Shown: positions 36,310 to 45,294, counted from the stretch's first letter. The stretch: DNA of 64,000 bases from Bacillus sp. Xin1 (GCF_013314535.1 NZ_JABUAE010000012.1:1-64000), one strand, 5' to 3'. Notes: generated from the letters alone by a model not told the origin. A program made the numbers and translations.

Positions 36310-37740
36310 TCAATACGCCTTGCCCCAGTACACCATATGTTCAGCTTTTTCACCACAACATACGCACGCTTCTGCTAATGATTCCTGCTCAAATGGCATA
36401 CACCGTGAAGAAACTCCTACTTCTTCTTTTAGTTTTTCTTCACAAGCCAGCTCACCACACCACATCGCTTTGATGAATCCTTGCTTCTCATCAGCTGCTT
36501 GCTTCATTTCTTCAAAGTTTGTAACACTATATGTGTGTTCATTGCGAAATGTTTTTGCTTTATTAAATAGAGAATCGTGAATCTCATCAAGTAACGATGT
36601 AATACGCTCTTCTAATTTATCCATTGACACAAATTCTTTTTCCTTCGTATCGCGTCTAACGAGTACCACTTGATTCTTCTCTATATCTTTTGGACCAACT
36701 TCTAAACGAATTGGAACGCCCTTCATTTCATACTCATTAAATTTCCAACCTGGTGTTTTATTACTAACATCCATTTTCACTCGTGCAACTTTTTGAATAC
36801 TTCCTTGTAGCTCGATTGCTTTTTCTAGCACACCTTCTTTATGCTGAGCAATTGGTACAATGATAACTTGTACTGGTGCTACTTTTGGCGGCATCACTAG
36901 CCCATTATTATCGCTATGAACCATAATAAGTCCACCGATCATCCTAGTTGATACTCCCCAAGATGTTTGATGTACATATTGCCATTTTCCATTACGATCT
37001 AAAAATTTAATATCAAACGCTTCAGAGAAATTCGTACCAAAGTTATGAGATGTTCCTGTTTGAAGTGCTTTTCCGTCATGCATCAAGCTTTCAATTGTAT
37101 ATGTTGCTTTCGCTCCTGCAAATTTTTCCTTTTCCGTTTTCTGTCCTTTAATTACTGGAATTGCTAGGTAATCTTCACAGAAAGAGGCATATAAATTCAA
37201 AATATTTAACGTTTCTTCTTGAGATTCTTCTGCCGTTTCATGGATTGTATGACCTTCTTGCCATAAAAATTCAGTTGTGCGAAGAAATGGTCTCGTCGTT
37301 TTTTCCCAGCGAACAACAGAACACCATTGATTATATAGTTTAGGTAAATCATTATAAGACTGGACAATTTTTGAAAAATGTTCGCAAAATAACGTTTCAG
37401 AGGTTGGACGAATACAGAGTCGTTCGGCTAATTTTTCATCTCCACCATGCATAACCCATGCTACCTCAGGTGCAAACCCTTCTACATGATCCTTCTCTTT
37501 TTGCAGTAAGCTCTCTGGAATAAACATTGGCATATATACATTTTCATGACCAGATGCTTTTAACTTTTCATCCATCACTTTTTGTATATTTTCCCATAAT
37601 GCGTACCCATATGGACGTAAAATCATACAACCTTTTACACTTGAATAATCAACGAGTTCAGCTTTCTTCACAATATCGGTATACCACTGAGCGAAGTCTT
37701 CTTCCATTTTTGTAATAGCCTGTACTTGTTCTTTTGCCAT
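36310..37740 (-). CDS. proS2: Prolyl-tRNA synthetase, short archaeal/eukaryotic type
   Basis: 476 residues. Class II motifs are visible: motif 2 in [24 protein letters not shown] (R-x-E...) and motif 3 in [16 protein letters not shown]. An anticodon-binding domain follows ([11 protein letters not shown]), then the C-terminal zinc-type domain with CGELACEE and [18 protein letters not shown]. It lacks the YbaK-like editing insert of the long bacterial ProRS. B. cereus-group genomes carry both forms; this one has a T-box leader, so it is probably the one induced when proline is scarce. The ATG follows AGGAGG. Confidence 0.95.
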   Translation of the reverse strand: MAKEQVQAITKMEEDFAQWYTDIVKKAELVDYSSVKGCMILRPYGYALWENIQKVMDEKLKASGHENVYMPMFIPESLLQKEKDHVEGFAPEVAWVMHGGDEKLAERLCIRPTSETLFCEHFSKIVQSYNDLPKLYNQWCSVVRWEKTTRPFLRTTEFLWQEGHTIHETAEESQEETLNILNLYASFCEDYLAIPVIKGQKTEKEKFAGAKATYTIESLMHDGKALQTGTSHNFGTNFSEAFDIKFLDRNGKWQYVHQTSWGVSTRMIGGLIMVHSDNNGLVMPPKVAPVQVIIVPIAQHKEGVLEKAIELQGSIQKVARVKMDVSNKTPGWKFNEYEMKGVPIRLEVGPKDIEKNQVVLVRRDTKEKEFVSMDKLEERITSLLDEIHDSLFNKAKTFRNEHTYSVTNFEEMKQAADEKQGFIKAMWCGELACEEKLKEEVGVSSRCMPFEQESLAEACVCCGEKAEHMVYWGKAY

Positions 37741-37751
37741 ATTCTTTTCCT

Positions 37752-37995
37752 CCTTTAGAAAATAAAAAAAGCCCGCGTCCCCTAAATAGGGACCGAGCTT
37801 TTGCCGGCGTTACCACCCTGATTCATGCACAAATAAATTGTACATGCTCTCTTTTTGATAACGGGAACTTCCCGCTGCACATGCAGAACGCAAAGGTAGG
37901 TTCCATATCGCCTTTTTAAGAATCTTCCAGCCAAACGGATTCTCTCTCTACAAAAAAGGTGAGATATGTACTAATCCTTTTTCATCGTTATAACA
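37752..37995 (-). promoter_or_regulatory. T-box leader for proS2 (proline specifier)
   Basis: On the minus strand the T-box AGGGTGGTAACGCCGG is at 37819-37804, followed by the terminator stem with GGTCCC/GGGAC and TTTTTTT at about 37765-37800. Upstream, GGAACCTACCTTTG has the usual specifier-loop wording and places codon CCT (Pro) at 37900-37898. Uncharged tRNA-Pro should favour the antiterminator and permit proS2 expression. Confidence 0.92.
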
Positions 37996-38099
37996 AGATA
38001 AATTTGTTGAATATCATAATATAAATTTTATTTTAAAACAATAACTAATTTTCTTGTTTTTATATATTTTTTTCGTTTTTTTTCAATTTTTTACTGAAT

Positions 38100-38384
38100 T
38101 TACACATAACTTTTCCGAAAGAGTTTTACAAATTGATGAGTAATCATGCCAATGATTGTTCCCACTAAAACAAAGAAACATGCAATGCCATACCCCATTC
38201 CATCCCACCCACCAATAACGAAGATAGTAAACGGAAAGAAAGCTAAACAAAGAAGAATTAAAATAAGTGCAAATATAATATCAAACGACCTCTTTGGAAA
38301 TTGCTTCTTTAATAAAAATGAAATAGCAAATACAACGAGAATTGTTACGGCTCCAATCATAACAAAAACTTCAAATCCATCCAT
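38100..38384 (-). CDS. YesK-like small membrane protein
   Basis: 94 residues from the ATG at 38384 (AAGGAGG upstream). Three membrane helices (about 5-24, 34-55, 65-87) with a basic segment KKQFPKRS between the first two. The pattern resembles the YesK family; function unknown. The upstream 130 bases are very AT-rich. Confidence 0.65.
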   Translation of the reverse strand: MDGFEVFVMIGAVTILVVFAISFLLKKQFPKRSFDIIFALILILLCLAFFPFTIFVIGGWDGMGYGIACFFVLVGTIIGMITHQFVKLFRKSYV

Positions 38385-38536
38385 CCCATTTCCTCCTTCC
38401 ATTCATTTCCTTATAATTTATTATATGTTTTAAAATTCAAAAAATAAATACTAAACTTTCTTCAAAAATAAGTTTTTATCACTAGGTATTAATAGTAATA
38501 TATAGTAATAAGTTATATAACAGGAGGTATATGATA

Positions 38537-39850
38537 ATGGACCATCCATTAACAAATCGTGTAATTGTTTTATCTTTTGACTGTTTATCAGCTTTAGATT
38601 TTCCTATATTACAAGAACTTCCTCATTTTCGCTCTTTAATCGAACGAGGTGCAATTGCCAAAAAAGTAGAAGCCATTTATCCTTCTGTAACATATCCAAG
38701 TCACGCGACTATTGTAACTGGTAACTATCCTAACAAACATGGCGTTGTAAGCAATACATTACTTCAGCCTGGAAGAGAATCACCAGACTGGCATTGGTAC
38801 CGCCATTCCATTAAAGGAACAACATTATATGATGAAGCAAGAAAAGCCAATTTAACAACCGCTGCCCTTCTATGGCCTGTTACAGGAAGAGCAAAAATAG
38901 ATTATAACTTACCTGAAATCTTCCCAAACAGACCGTGGCAAAATCAAGTCCTTGTTTCGCTATTTAGCGGAAGCCCTTTATATCAACTAGATTTAAATCG
39001 TCGTTTTGGCCATATTAGAAACGGATTATCACAACCTGAGCTTGATGATTTTGTCCTCGCCTCTACTGTACATACCATACAAACGAAAAAACCTAACGTC
39101 ATGCTTGTTCACTTTACAGATTTAGATACACAAAGGCATTATCACGGATTTTCTTCTCCAGAAACAATAGCCGCTATTCAAAGACACGATGAAAGACTCG
39201 GGAAGATTATCAAAGCATTAAAAGAAGCTGGTATGTACGAAGAAAGTACAATTATTGCTCTCGGCGATCATAGTGCTCTAAGTGAAAATAAAGCGATTCA
39301 ATTAAACGTTCTATTCCATCAAAAAGGACTCATTTCATTAAATCAAAATGGAAAACTAACATCTTGGAAAGCTTATTGTCAAAGCTGTGATGGTTCTGCT
39401 TACGTATATGTAAAAGATAAAAATGATATCCAAACGATACAAACTGTCCAACACCTTCTTGAAGAACTGCTTCAAGATAAACAAAATGGAATCGAATCTA
39501 TCCTTCATGATGAAAATGCAAAAGAGCAGGGTGCTGATGGAAACTGTCTTTTTATGCTTGAAGCAAGGGAAGGCTATTACTTCACCCAAAACCATACAGG
39601 AGACTTTATAAAAAAAATCACAGAAAAAGATGTAACTCCTAGTAAAAAATACACGTTTGGTACACATGGCTATTCTCCAACAAAACCAAACTATGAGACT
39701 ATCTTTATGGCTGCTGGCAAAGGCATTCGTCAAGGTGCAATTATTCCATATATGCGCCTCATTGATGAAGGACCTACCATCGCGCGGTTACTCGGATTAC
39801 ATCTTGGTGAAACCGACGGAACTGTAATAGAGGATTTACTTCAATTGTAA
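38537..39850 (+). CDS. Alkaline phosphatase superfamily phosphodiesterase/nucleotide pyrophosphatase
   Basis: 437 residues from the ATG at 38537; an ATG 6 bases earlier is too close to the GGAGG. NPP-type motifs: VLSFDCLSALD (metal Asp15), PSVTYPSHATIVTGNYPNKHGV (nucleophile Thr52), VHFTDLDTQRHYHG, LGDHSALS and FGTHGYSPTKPNYETIF (metal His). No signal peptide is seen, so it appears cytosolic. It hydrolyses phosphodiester or pyrophosphate bonds; the substrate is unknown. Confidence 0.88.
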   Translation: MDHPLTNRVIVLSFDCLSALDFPILQELPHFRSLIERGAIAKKVEAIYPSVTYPSHATIVTGNYPNKHGVVSNTLLQPGRESPDWHWYRHSIKGTTLYDEARKANLTTAALLWPVTGRAKIDYNLPEIFPNRPWQNQVLVSLFSGSPLYQLDLNRRFGHIRNGLSQPELDDFVLASTVHTIQTKKPNVMLVHFTDLDTQRHYHGFSSPETIAAIQRHDERLGKIIKALKEAGMYEESTIIALGDHSALSENKAIQLNVLFHQKGLISLNQNGKLTSWKAYCQSCDGSAYVYVKDKNDIQTIQTVQHLLEELLQDKQNGIESILHDENAKEQGADGNCLFMLEAREGYYFTQNHTGDFIKKITEKDVTPSKKYTFGTHGYSPTKPNYETIFMAAGKGIRQGAIIPYMRLIDEGPTIARLLGLHLGETDGTVIEDLLQL

Positions 39851-39957
39851 AGAAGTTTGTATATATGTAAAAGTTACGTAAAACTTACCTCTGTTTCTCT
39901 TTCTCCTATTTTTATTTTTGTACACTAATGTTAGAACGATTTAAGGAGGAACATGAT

Positions 39958-41241
39958 ATGAAAAAAATGTCCAGACAAGAAAAAAGCTGGATATTGTATG
40001 ACTGGGCAAACTCAGTATACTCCCTCGTCATTACAACTGCACTATTTCCAATTTATTTCAAAGCTGCTGCAAAAGAAGCAGGTCTATCTGGAGCAACTTC
40101 CACAGCTTTTTGGGGATACGCGAATTCTTTCTCTACACTTTTGATTTCTATCCTTGCTCCTATTCTTGGAACAATTGCTGATTATAAAGGATTTAAAAAG
40201 CGCTTTTTCACATTCTTTTTTGGACTCGGTATTATCTTTACAAGTATGCTAGCCATCGTTCCAACATCACAATGGTATTTACTACTAGGTTACTATATGC
40301 TCGCTTTAGTTGGATTTGCCGGAGCAAACATTTTCTATGATGCATTTTTAGTAGATGTCACAACAGAAGATAGAATGGATCGTATTTCAACACGCGGATT
40401 TGCATTAGGTTATATTGGCAGTACGATTCCTTTTATCGGCTGCATTACTCTTATTATCCTTGCACAGAAAGGAACAATTCCATTATCAGTTGGCATCGCT
40501 AGTCAAATTTCCTTTGCCATTACAGCTCTTTGGTGGGGATTATTTACAATTCCGATGCTCAAAAATGTAGAGCAAACACATTATATTGAACGTCATCCAA
40601 AACCGATTACAATGAGCTTTAAGCGTTTAGCTCATACTTTTAAACATATCCGTCAATACCGTACTGTCTTTTTGTTCCTACTTGCTTATTTCTTCTACAT
40701 TGACGGTGTCGATACAATTATTACAATGTCTACAGCTTATGGAACAGACCTTGGTATTAGTGCGACAAACCTACTTATTATTTTATTTGTAACACAAATT
40801 GTTGCTTGTCCATTCGCTTTGCTATATGGGAAACTATCTGAAACGTTCAAAGGTAAGAAAATGCTATATGTCGGTATTATTATTTATATCATTATTTGTG
40901 CATACGCGTATTTCTTAAAAACAACACTCGATTTTTGGATTTTAGCTATGCTTGTTGCAACTTCTCAAGGCGGAATTCAGGCACTCAGCCGCTCATATTT
41001 TGCTAAATTAGTACCGAAAGAATCCGCAAATGAATTCTTCGGATTCTATAATATTTTTGGTAAGTTCGCAGCTATTATGGGACCTGTATTAGTCGGTGTG
41101 ACTACTCAATTAACAGGACAAACAAATGCTGGTGTACTCAGTATTATCGTTTTATTTATAATAGGTGGATTCATACTAACACGAGTACCGGAAAATGCAC
41201 CTTCTGTTACACCACCTACTCCAAAATCGGAAACACTATAA
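39958..41241 (+). CDS. MFS transporter, UMF1 family (YxiO-like)
   Basis: 427 residues from the ATG at 39958 (AAGGAGG upstream). Twelve membrane helices. The UMF1 signature SWILYDWANSVYSLVITTALFP opens the protein, and SQGGIQALSRSYFAKLVPKESANEFFGFYNIFGKFAA is the conserved block of the second half. Eukaryotic members (Atg22) export amino acids from the vacuole; the bacterial substrate is unknown. Length matches B. subtilis YxiO (428). Confidence 0.9.
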   Translation: MKKMSRQEKSWILYDWANSVYSLVITTALFPIYFKAAAKEAGLSGATSTAFWGYANSFSTLLISILAPILGTIADYKGFKKRFFTFFFGLGIIFTSMLAIVPTSQWYLLLGYYMLALVGFAGANIFYDAFLVDVTTEDRMDRISTRGFALGYIGSTIPFIGCITLIILAQKGTIPLSVGIASQISFAITALWWGLFTIPMLKNVEQTHYIERHPKPITMSFKRLAHTFKHIRQYRTVFLFLLAYFFYIDGVDTIITMSTAYGTDLGISATNLLIILFVTQIVACPFALLYGKLSETFKGKKMLYVGIIIYIIICAYAYFLKTTLDFWILAMLVATSQGGIQALSRSYFAKLVPKESANEFFGFYNIFGKFAAIMGPVLVGVTTQLTGQTNAGVLSIIVLFIIGGFILTRVPENAPSVTPPTPKSETL

Positions 41242-41243
41242 TA

Positions 41244-41286
41244 AAAAATGTCCCTTTCTGCATACAGAAAGGGACATTTTTTATTA
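41244..41286 (+). terminator. Terminator of the UMF1 gene
   Basis: AAAAAATGTCCCTTTCTG pairs with CAGAAAGGGACATTTTTT around a short loop. Confidence 0.92.
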
Positions 41287-41305
41287 TTCTATCGATACCT
41301 TTTCA

Positions 41306-41471
41306 TAACCACATATACCCATTTAATCCCCGACATCTAAGTCGTGTTTATGAAAACAAAAGAAGTTCTCCACTCATTTTCTCCTTCTGTTTTCACATGG
41401 CACGGGGCTAAAAAAGGCACTAACCGCTTCTATCCATGAGCGGATACTCTCTCCCATCTAAAAGGAATGGT
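41306..41471 (+). repeat. bcr1-like interspersed repeat, copy 2
   Basis: It begins with a region aligning to copy 3, has the small hairpin CGACATCTAAGTCG, the shared block ACTCATTTTCTC and GTTTTCACATGGCACGG, and ends before TTTTAT. It sits between the UMF1 terminator and the HTH gene. Confidence 0.7.
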
Positions 41472-41509
41472 TTTATATCGACCTTTCAATACGTATTTAT
41501 ATAAAAACC

Positions 41510-41704
41510 CTACTGCTTATACAAAAATAATTGATCAACCGTTGTCCCTAACACTTCAGCTAAACGAAATGCCAGCGCTAAACTTGGATCATACTTATTA
41601 TTTTCAATTGCATTTATTGTCTGTCTTGATACTTTACATTTATCAGCCAATGCACCTTGTGAAATATTATTTTCAGTGCGTAATTCGTAAATTTGATTTT
41701 TCAC
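41510..41704 (-). CDS. XRE-family small transcriptional regulator
   Basis: 64 residues from a GTG at 41704 (AGGAG upstream). A complete Cro/CI helix-turn-helix: ISQGALADKCKVSRQTINAIENNKYDPSLALAFRLAEVLG. Such YozG-like repressors usually sit upstream of a small membrane protein gene; here nothing follows but the bcr1-like repeat, so it is an orphan. A near-consensus promoter and a dyad lie directly upstream. Confidence 0.88.
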   Translation of the reverse strand: MKNQIYELRTENNISQGALADKCKVSRQTINAIENNKYDPSLALAFRLAEVLGTTVDQLFLYKQ

Positions 41705-41720
41705 ATTTTTTCTCCTAACC

Positions 41721-41772
41721 TGTAAAATCGTTTTTACAACATCAGTATATATTTGGCCGATATCGTTGTCAA
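41721..41772 (-). promoter_or_regulatory. Sigma-A promoter and dyad operator of the XRE gene
   Basis: On the minus strand TTGACA (41772-41767), 17 bases, then TATACT (41749-41744). The dyad TGTAAAATCGTTTTTACA (41721-41738) lies between -10 and the start codon, well placed for autorepression. Confidence 0.75.
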
Positions 41773-41785
41773 AAAATTCCCATAT

Positions 41786-41814
41786 AGAAAAGGAGCGTAA
41801 ATCGCTCCTTTTCT
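41786..41814 (-). terminator. Hairpin after the MFS efflux gene
   Basis: GAAAAGGAGCG pairs with CGCTCCTTTTC around TAAAT. The T-run on the minus strand is short, but the place is right (24 bases past the stop). Confidence 0.65.
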
Positions 41815-41837
41815 AGTAAAATTACACAATAAAATTT

Positions 41838-43079
41838 CTACACCAAAGAATCCGTAACACCCTTTTGACTCGCATCCTCTTTTTTATTTCTAGCTTCTAC
41901 ATTTATTTTCATACGTAAAATTGGTAAAATCGCGAGTAGAATAAGTGACATTGCTATACAAAATACAATAATAAGTGAGGTCAGTTCTTTTAATCCCCCA
42001 GCTAGTGAATTTCCAATTAGCATGGTTCCCATAAAAAGCGGTAAAATTGTACCATTTACACGTCCTATCATATTCTCTGGTACAAGCTGGATCATAAGCG
42101 TTCCAACAACAATGTTCACACAAGCTAAACAAATTCCCGTGCCAAATCGCATCAAACTAGTAATCCAAAATGATGTAGACAGTCCTTCCACAAGAAATGA
42201 CATAGCCAATACAATCATACCAAACACAAACATTTTTTTCGGATTTACTTTTGAGGCAAAAACTGCCGCAACGACGCCTCCAATTAACATACCTATTCCA
42301 TCAGCCGCTGCTAAATATTGGACTGCCTCCTTTTCCATTCCTAAACGTTCAATAACAAGAAATATTTCTAATGGATTTGTTAATCCTACCGCTAACCCCA
42401 TAATTGCGAAAGTAATGGTAATCATACATAAATTTTTTGTTTGAAGGACATACCTCCATCCCTCTTTTATATCATTCCATAATGAAATACTCTCCGTTTT
42501 CTCTTTTTCTATCCATCTTGGTAAAAATGAAAGAGTAATAGCCGATAACACAAACAATCCAATTAAGCTATATAGTGAAATAAACAGCCCAAGCTGTGTA
42601 TAAACAATCGATCCTACAACTGGCCCAAAAATCATAAATAACGACTGTAGTGTTTGATTTACTGCAATTGCGTTTGCAACATGTTTTTCTTCTACATAGC
42701 GTTTAAATATCCGTGAAGATGAAGGCTGAGAAAATTGTCCAACAATCGCTGAAACAAGCGTAGCAAAAAATATAGCCTGCCAATAATCAATCTTTAACAA
42801 GAAAACAATCCCTATAATAGATAACATACTTAGCATATCTCCTGCTACCATCGTTCTCTTCGGATTCCAGCGATCTGCTAGCGCACCACCAATGAATGAA
42901 AAAATAAAAATAGGCGCGTATTCCATAACAGATAATAATGAAACTGAAACGGGATCATTATTTGTTCGCTCCATAACGAAATACAAAAGTGCCATATTTC
43001 GAATCCAAATTGCAAACTGCTGTAAAATATCAGATGTCATAACAAGCATAAATGCTCGATTTTTGAATAAATCTTTCAT
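41838..43079 (-). CDS. MFS efflux transporter (macrolide-efflux/enterobactin-exporter-like)
   Basis: 413 residues with twelve helices. The N-terminal pattern MKDLFKNRAFMLVMTSDILQQFA, then FIGGALADRWNPKRTMVAGD (MFS motif A) and SQPSSSRIFKRYVEEKHVANAIA, places it in the DHA3 drug-efflux group. The ATG has GGGAGG upstream. A TetR gene lies 64 bases upstream in the same direction, and matching candidate operators precede both genes, so the pump is probably induced by its substrate. The substrate is unknown. Confidence 0.88.
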   Translation of the reverse strand: MKDLFKNRAFMLVMTSDILQQFAIWIRNMALLYFVMERTNNDPVSVSLLSVMEYAPIFIFSFIGGALADRWNPKRTMVAGDMLSMLSIIGIVFLLKIDYWQAIFFATLVSAIVGQFSQPSSSRIFKRYVEEKHVANAIAVNQTLQSLFMIFGPVVGSIVYTQLGLFISLYSLIGLFVLSAITLSFLPRWIEKEKTESISLWNDIKEGWRYVLQTKNLCMITITFAIMGLAVGLTNPLEIFLVIERLGMEKEAVQYLAAADGIGMLIGGVVAAVFASKVNPKKMFVFGMIVLAMSFLVEGLSTSFWITSLMRFGTGICLACVNIVVGTLMIQLVPENMIGRVNGTILPLFMGTMLIGNSLAGGLKELTSLIIVFCIAMSLILLAILPILRMKINVEARNKKEDASQKGVTDSLV

Positions 43080-43096
43080 ATTATTCCTCCCTTTTT

Positions 43097-43117
43097 AAAC
43101 CGACCGTCCAGTCTAAT
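43097..43117 (-). promoter_or_regulatory. Candidate TetR operator upstream of the MFS gene
   Basis: GACCGTCCAGTC (43102-43113) lies in a 21-base block that matches the block ahead of the TetR gene except at two positions. Confidence 0.6.
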
Positions 43118-43142
43118 TTAATATAAAAGAAAAGGTGCTGAT

Positions 43143-43727
43143 TTAAGATTCAGCTGCCATTCCTTGTAGCAGTACATCAATTGCCTTCTTGTAAATGCGT
43201 TTCATTTCTGTAGAGTCTAGTTCATAGTAAAGTACCCCAAGCCCAGATAATAAACCATTTACAATGTACATAAGATCCCTAGTATCTCCTTGACGGAATT
43301 CTCCAGATTGTATACCTTCTTCAATCAATTTTTCAAAAACACCGTATGATGCTCTTGCTAAAGCCAGCATTTCATCCAAAACTTCTTTACTCACGACTTG
43401 ACTTGTAGAAAACTCTTCTACTGCACTAAAAATAGGCTGTTGTATATCTTCCACATGGTACTCTGCAAGCCCGTATAATTTTTCAGTGCTCGTATGAAAC
43501 TGCTTTTCTTTTTCATTCCACTTTTCAAGCCAATCATACGTATGTTGTTTTACTACAAATAAAAATAATTCTTCTTTGCTTTTAAAATGATAATAAATGC
43601 TACCTTTACTACGCTTTGTAATTTCACAAATATCTTCCATAGATGTTGCAGCATATCCTTTTTGTGAAAATAATTCTTCCGCTTGGTACGCTATTTCTTT
43701 TTTTATCTCTTCTGCACTTTTTCTCAT
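43143..43727 (-). CDS. TetR/AcrR family regulator of the adjacent MFS pump
   Basis: 194 residues from the ATG at 43727 (GAGGTG upstream); a GTG two codons earlier is less likely. The N-terminal TetR helix-turn-helix is clear: AEELFSQKGYAATSMEDICEITKRSKGSIYYHFKSKEELF. The ligand domain is typical of TetR (LLSGLGVLYYEL). It is 64 bases upstream of the pump and shares an operator-like sequence with it, so autoregulation and pump control are likely. Confidence 0.92.
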   Translation of the reverse strand: MRKSAEEIKKEIAYQAEELFSQKGYAATSMEDICEITKRSKGSIYYHFKSKEELFLFVVKQHTYDWLEKWNEKEKQFHTSTEKLYGLAEYHVEDIQQPIFSAVEEFSTSQVVSKEVLDEMLALARASYGVFEKLIEEGIQSGEFRQGDTRDLMYIVNGLLSGLGVLYYELDSTEMKRIYKKAIDVLLQGMAAES

Positions 43728-43742
43728 GTTCACACCTCATAC

Positions 43743-43763
43743 AAACCGACTGTTCAGTCTAAT
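43743..43763 (-). promoter_or_regulatory. Candidate TetR operator upstream of tetR
   Basis: GACTGTTCAGTC (43748-43759) is a perfect 5-bp dyad with a 2-base centre, 15-20 bases ahead of the start codon. Confidence 0.65.
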
Positions 43764-43804
43764 ATTAACAAATATAAAACCTCTTTTACAAGAGGAAATA
43801 TTCC

Positions 43805-43951
43805 TTATTTAGGAAAAAAATTCTCAAACCATATTCGAAGTGTATGGATAGCTCCAATCTTAAATCCAAGTTTGACTATAAATACTCCACCTGCAACGAA
43901 TAAAAATAATGCTACCTTCCCTTTATTTTTGATCTTTGGTTTCTTCTCCAT
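43805..43951 (-). CDS. 48-residue single-helix membrane protein
   Basis: ATG at 43951 after AGGGGA. A basic N-terminus (MEKKPKIKNKGK), one hydrophobic helix (VALFLFVAGGVFIVKLGFKIGAI) and a short amphipathic tail ending WFENFFPK. It is free-standing between tetR and the repeat region. No homologue is recalled. Good ribosome binding site and protein-like topology argue that it is real. Confidence 0.6.
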   Translation of the reverse strand: MEKKPKIKNKGKVALFLFVAGGVFIVKLGFKIGAIHTLRIWFENFFPK

Positions 43952-43995
43952 GTTTATTCCCCTTATAACATCATATATTCCTTATTTATCAATCG

Positions 43996-44140
43996 ATTAA
44001 ACTTATAAAGTGAAACTTTAATCAGTGAGGGTTTTCTTCATTCCCCACTGATTATTAGTTGAACCAATCGGGCTTTTACGGGCAGTTGATCCCCTACCTA
44101 ACTTCTTTGCTTTCACTGAATTTTGAGGTGGGATAAACTC
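43996..44140 (-). repeat. Interspersed repeat with GTAAAAGCCCGATTGGT core, copy B
   Basis: On the minus strand it runs from TTTATCCCACC through GTAAAAGCCCGATTGGT to a hairpin-like AATCAGTGGGGAATGAAG, paralleling copy A at 19.26 kb. No gene is seen in this 250-base gap. Confidence 0.75.
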
Positions 44141-44141
44141 T

Positions 44142-44206
44142 TAAACAAACGTTTGTTTAGCTGGTTTTATGCGGCTTCAAGCTAACTAATCAAACGTTTG
44201 TTTAAA
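44142..44206. promoter_or_regulatory. Pair of CAAACGTTTG palindromes
   Basis: TAAACAAACGTTTGTTTA (44142-44159) is a perfect 18-bp palindrome. ATCAAACGTTTGTTTAAA (44189-44206) shares its core, and an identical 18-mer recurs at 56610-56627. The form suits a TetR-type operator, but no cognate regulator is known. Confidence 0.45.
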
Positions 44207-44238
44207 AAGAAATACGCCCATAAAGAGCATATTTCTCA

Positions 44239-44484
44239 TTAATCTCCACCGCCGCCACAGCTACCACCATCACCGCCCGAAGAACCACTATCTCCCCAAA
44301 AAGAACTTCCGCAGTCATTTGAGTTATCAGACCCCGCAAAGAAAAATGGTGTAGAGGTAGTAGTTGTCGTACTATCACCATTACCTGTTTTATAAAGATT
44401 TACTTTTCTTTTATTCCCTCTAATTGATTTGACAATCACCCCAATGAAAACTAAAAATAATAATGCCGCTATCACAAAACCCAT
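44239..44484 (-). CDS. Small membrane protein with a Gly/Ser/Cys-rich tail
   Basis: 81 residues. One N-terminal helix (MGFVIAALLFLVFIGVIV), a basic stretch (RGNKRKV), a threonine run (TTTTTST), and a C-terminal low-complexity tail of Gly, Ser, Asp with two Cys ending CGGGGD. Such Cys-Gly tails occur in several small bacillus membrane proteins of unknown role. The ATG follows AGGAGGG. It is 13 bases after the thioredoxin-like gene, probably in its operon. Confidence 0.75.
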   Translation of the reverse strand: MGFVIAALLFLVFIGVIVKSIRGNKRKVNLYKTGNGDSTTTTTSTPFFFAGSDNSNDCGSSFWGDSGSSGGDGGSCGGGGD

Positions 44485-44497
44485 ATAAGTCCCTCCT

Positions 44498-44812
44498 TTA
44501 TTCTTCTAATAATTGTAATACTCGTTCTATCTTCTCTAAGGAAATAAATCGTGACTCGCGCAGTATCTCTTTCCCTTCATGAAATAATAAAACGGTTGGC
44601 CCTGTAAATACTAAATACTCCGCTGAAATTTTTTTCATATCCCGTAATGAAGTTACAATTTTTTCCACAACTTGATATTGTTCTAATAAGTGGTTTACTT
44701 TCTCTAACATCACATCACAAACACCACAATTTTCCGTTTTGATGAATAAAAGCACTACATCTTTTGCTTCAATATATGCTACTAATTCTTCTATCGTTTG
44801 AAAATTTCTCAT
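44498..44812 (-). CDS. Thioredoxin-like protein with a CGVC active site
   Basis: 104 residues. The thioredoxin fold shows VVLLFIKTENCGVCDVM (active site C-G-V-C) and the cis-proline region FTGPTVLLFHEGKEI. It lacks a signal peptide, so it acts in the cytosol, and is probably a small disulfide reductase (YtpP-like). Between a DUF1992 gene (10 bases upstream) and a Cys-tailed membrane protein. A redox link to the latter's cysteines is possible, but speculative. Confidence 0.87.
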   Translation of the reverse strand: MRNFQTIEELVAYIEAKDVVLLFIKTENCGVCDVMLEKVNHLLEQYQVVEKIVTSLRDMKKISAEYLVFTGPTVLLFHEGKEILRESRFISLEKIERVLQLLEE

Positions 44813-44822
44813 GCCATCCCTC

Positions 44823-45194
44823 TTAACGCAATTTACGAAACATTTGGTCTTGGTACATACGAAATGCCAAATTTCCTTTTATTTTTCGCTTCTCCATTAA
44901 CTGTTGAAACCGAAGAGTTTTTGCTGTTAACTCCTCTTTTAATTTTGCTCGTTCTGTTTCATCGTAACAACAAGCGATTAAATCCTCTATTTTCAACATA
45001 TCCTTTTGTAATTCCATCTCTGCCGGAATCATTCCAGCATTCTTCAAAATTTTGTAGCTCATTCTAAGGTCTGGAGGTACCATTGAAAGGTCTTCTAATT
45101 GCAGTGGTTTCCCTTTACCTGGAAGATCATCAAGGTCACCATTATTGATTGCTTGACGAATCCTTTCTTCAGCAATGCTTAAGAAAACATCCAT
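44823..45194 (-). CDS. DUF1992 (DnaJ-C28-like) protein
   Basis: 123 residues. The diagnostic start AEERIRQAINNGDLDDLPGKGKPLQLEDLSMVPPDLRMSYKILKNAGMIPAEM matches the DUF1992 consensus. All-helical C-terminus. The role is unknown; eukaryotic relatives carry a J domain. The ATG follows GGGAGGGAG. First gene of a probable three-gene operon with the thioredoxin-like and Cys-tail genes. Confidence 0.9.
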   Translation of the reverse strand: MDVFLSIAEERIRQAINNGDLDDLPGKGKPLQLEDLSMVPPDLRMSYKILKNAGMIPAEMELQKDMLKIEDLIACCYDETERAKLKEELTAKTLRFQQLMEKRKIKGNLAFRMYQDQMFRKLR

Positions 45195-45294
45195 GCTGCT
45201 CCCTCCCTTACATATTTTTACTATTATTTTACATTAAAAATTCTAATTATACCATAATATGGTGTACAAAAAATCAGGTTCCATATTTATTTAT

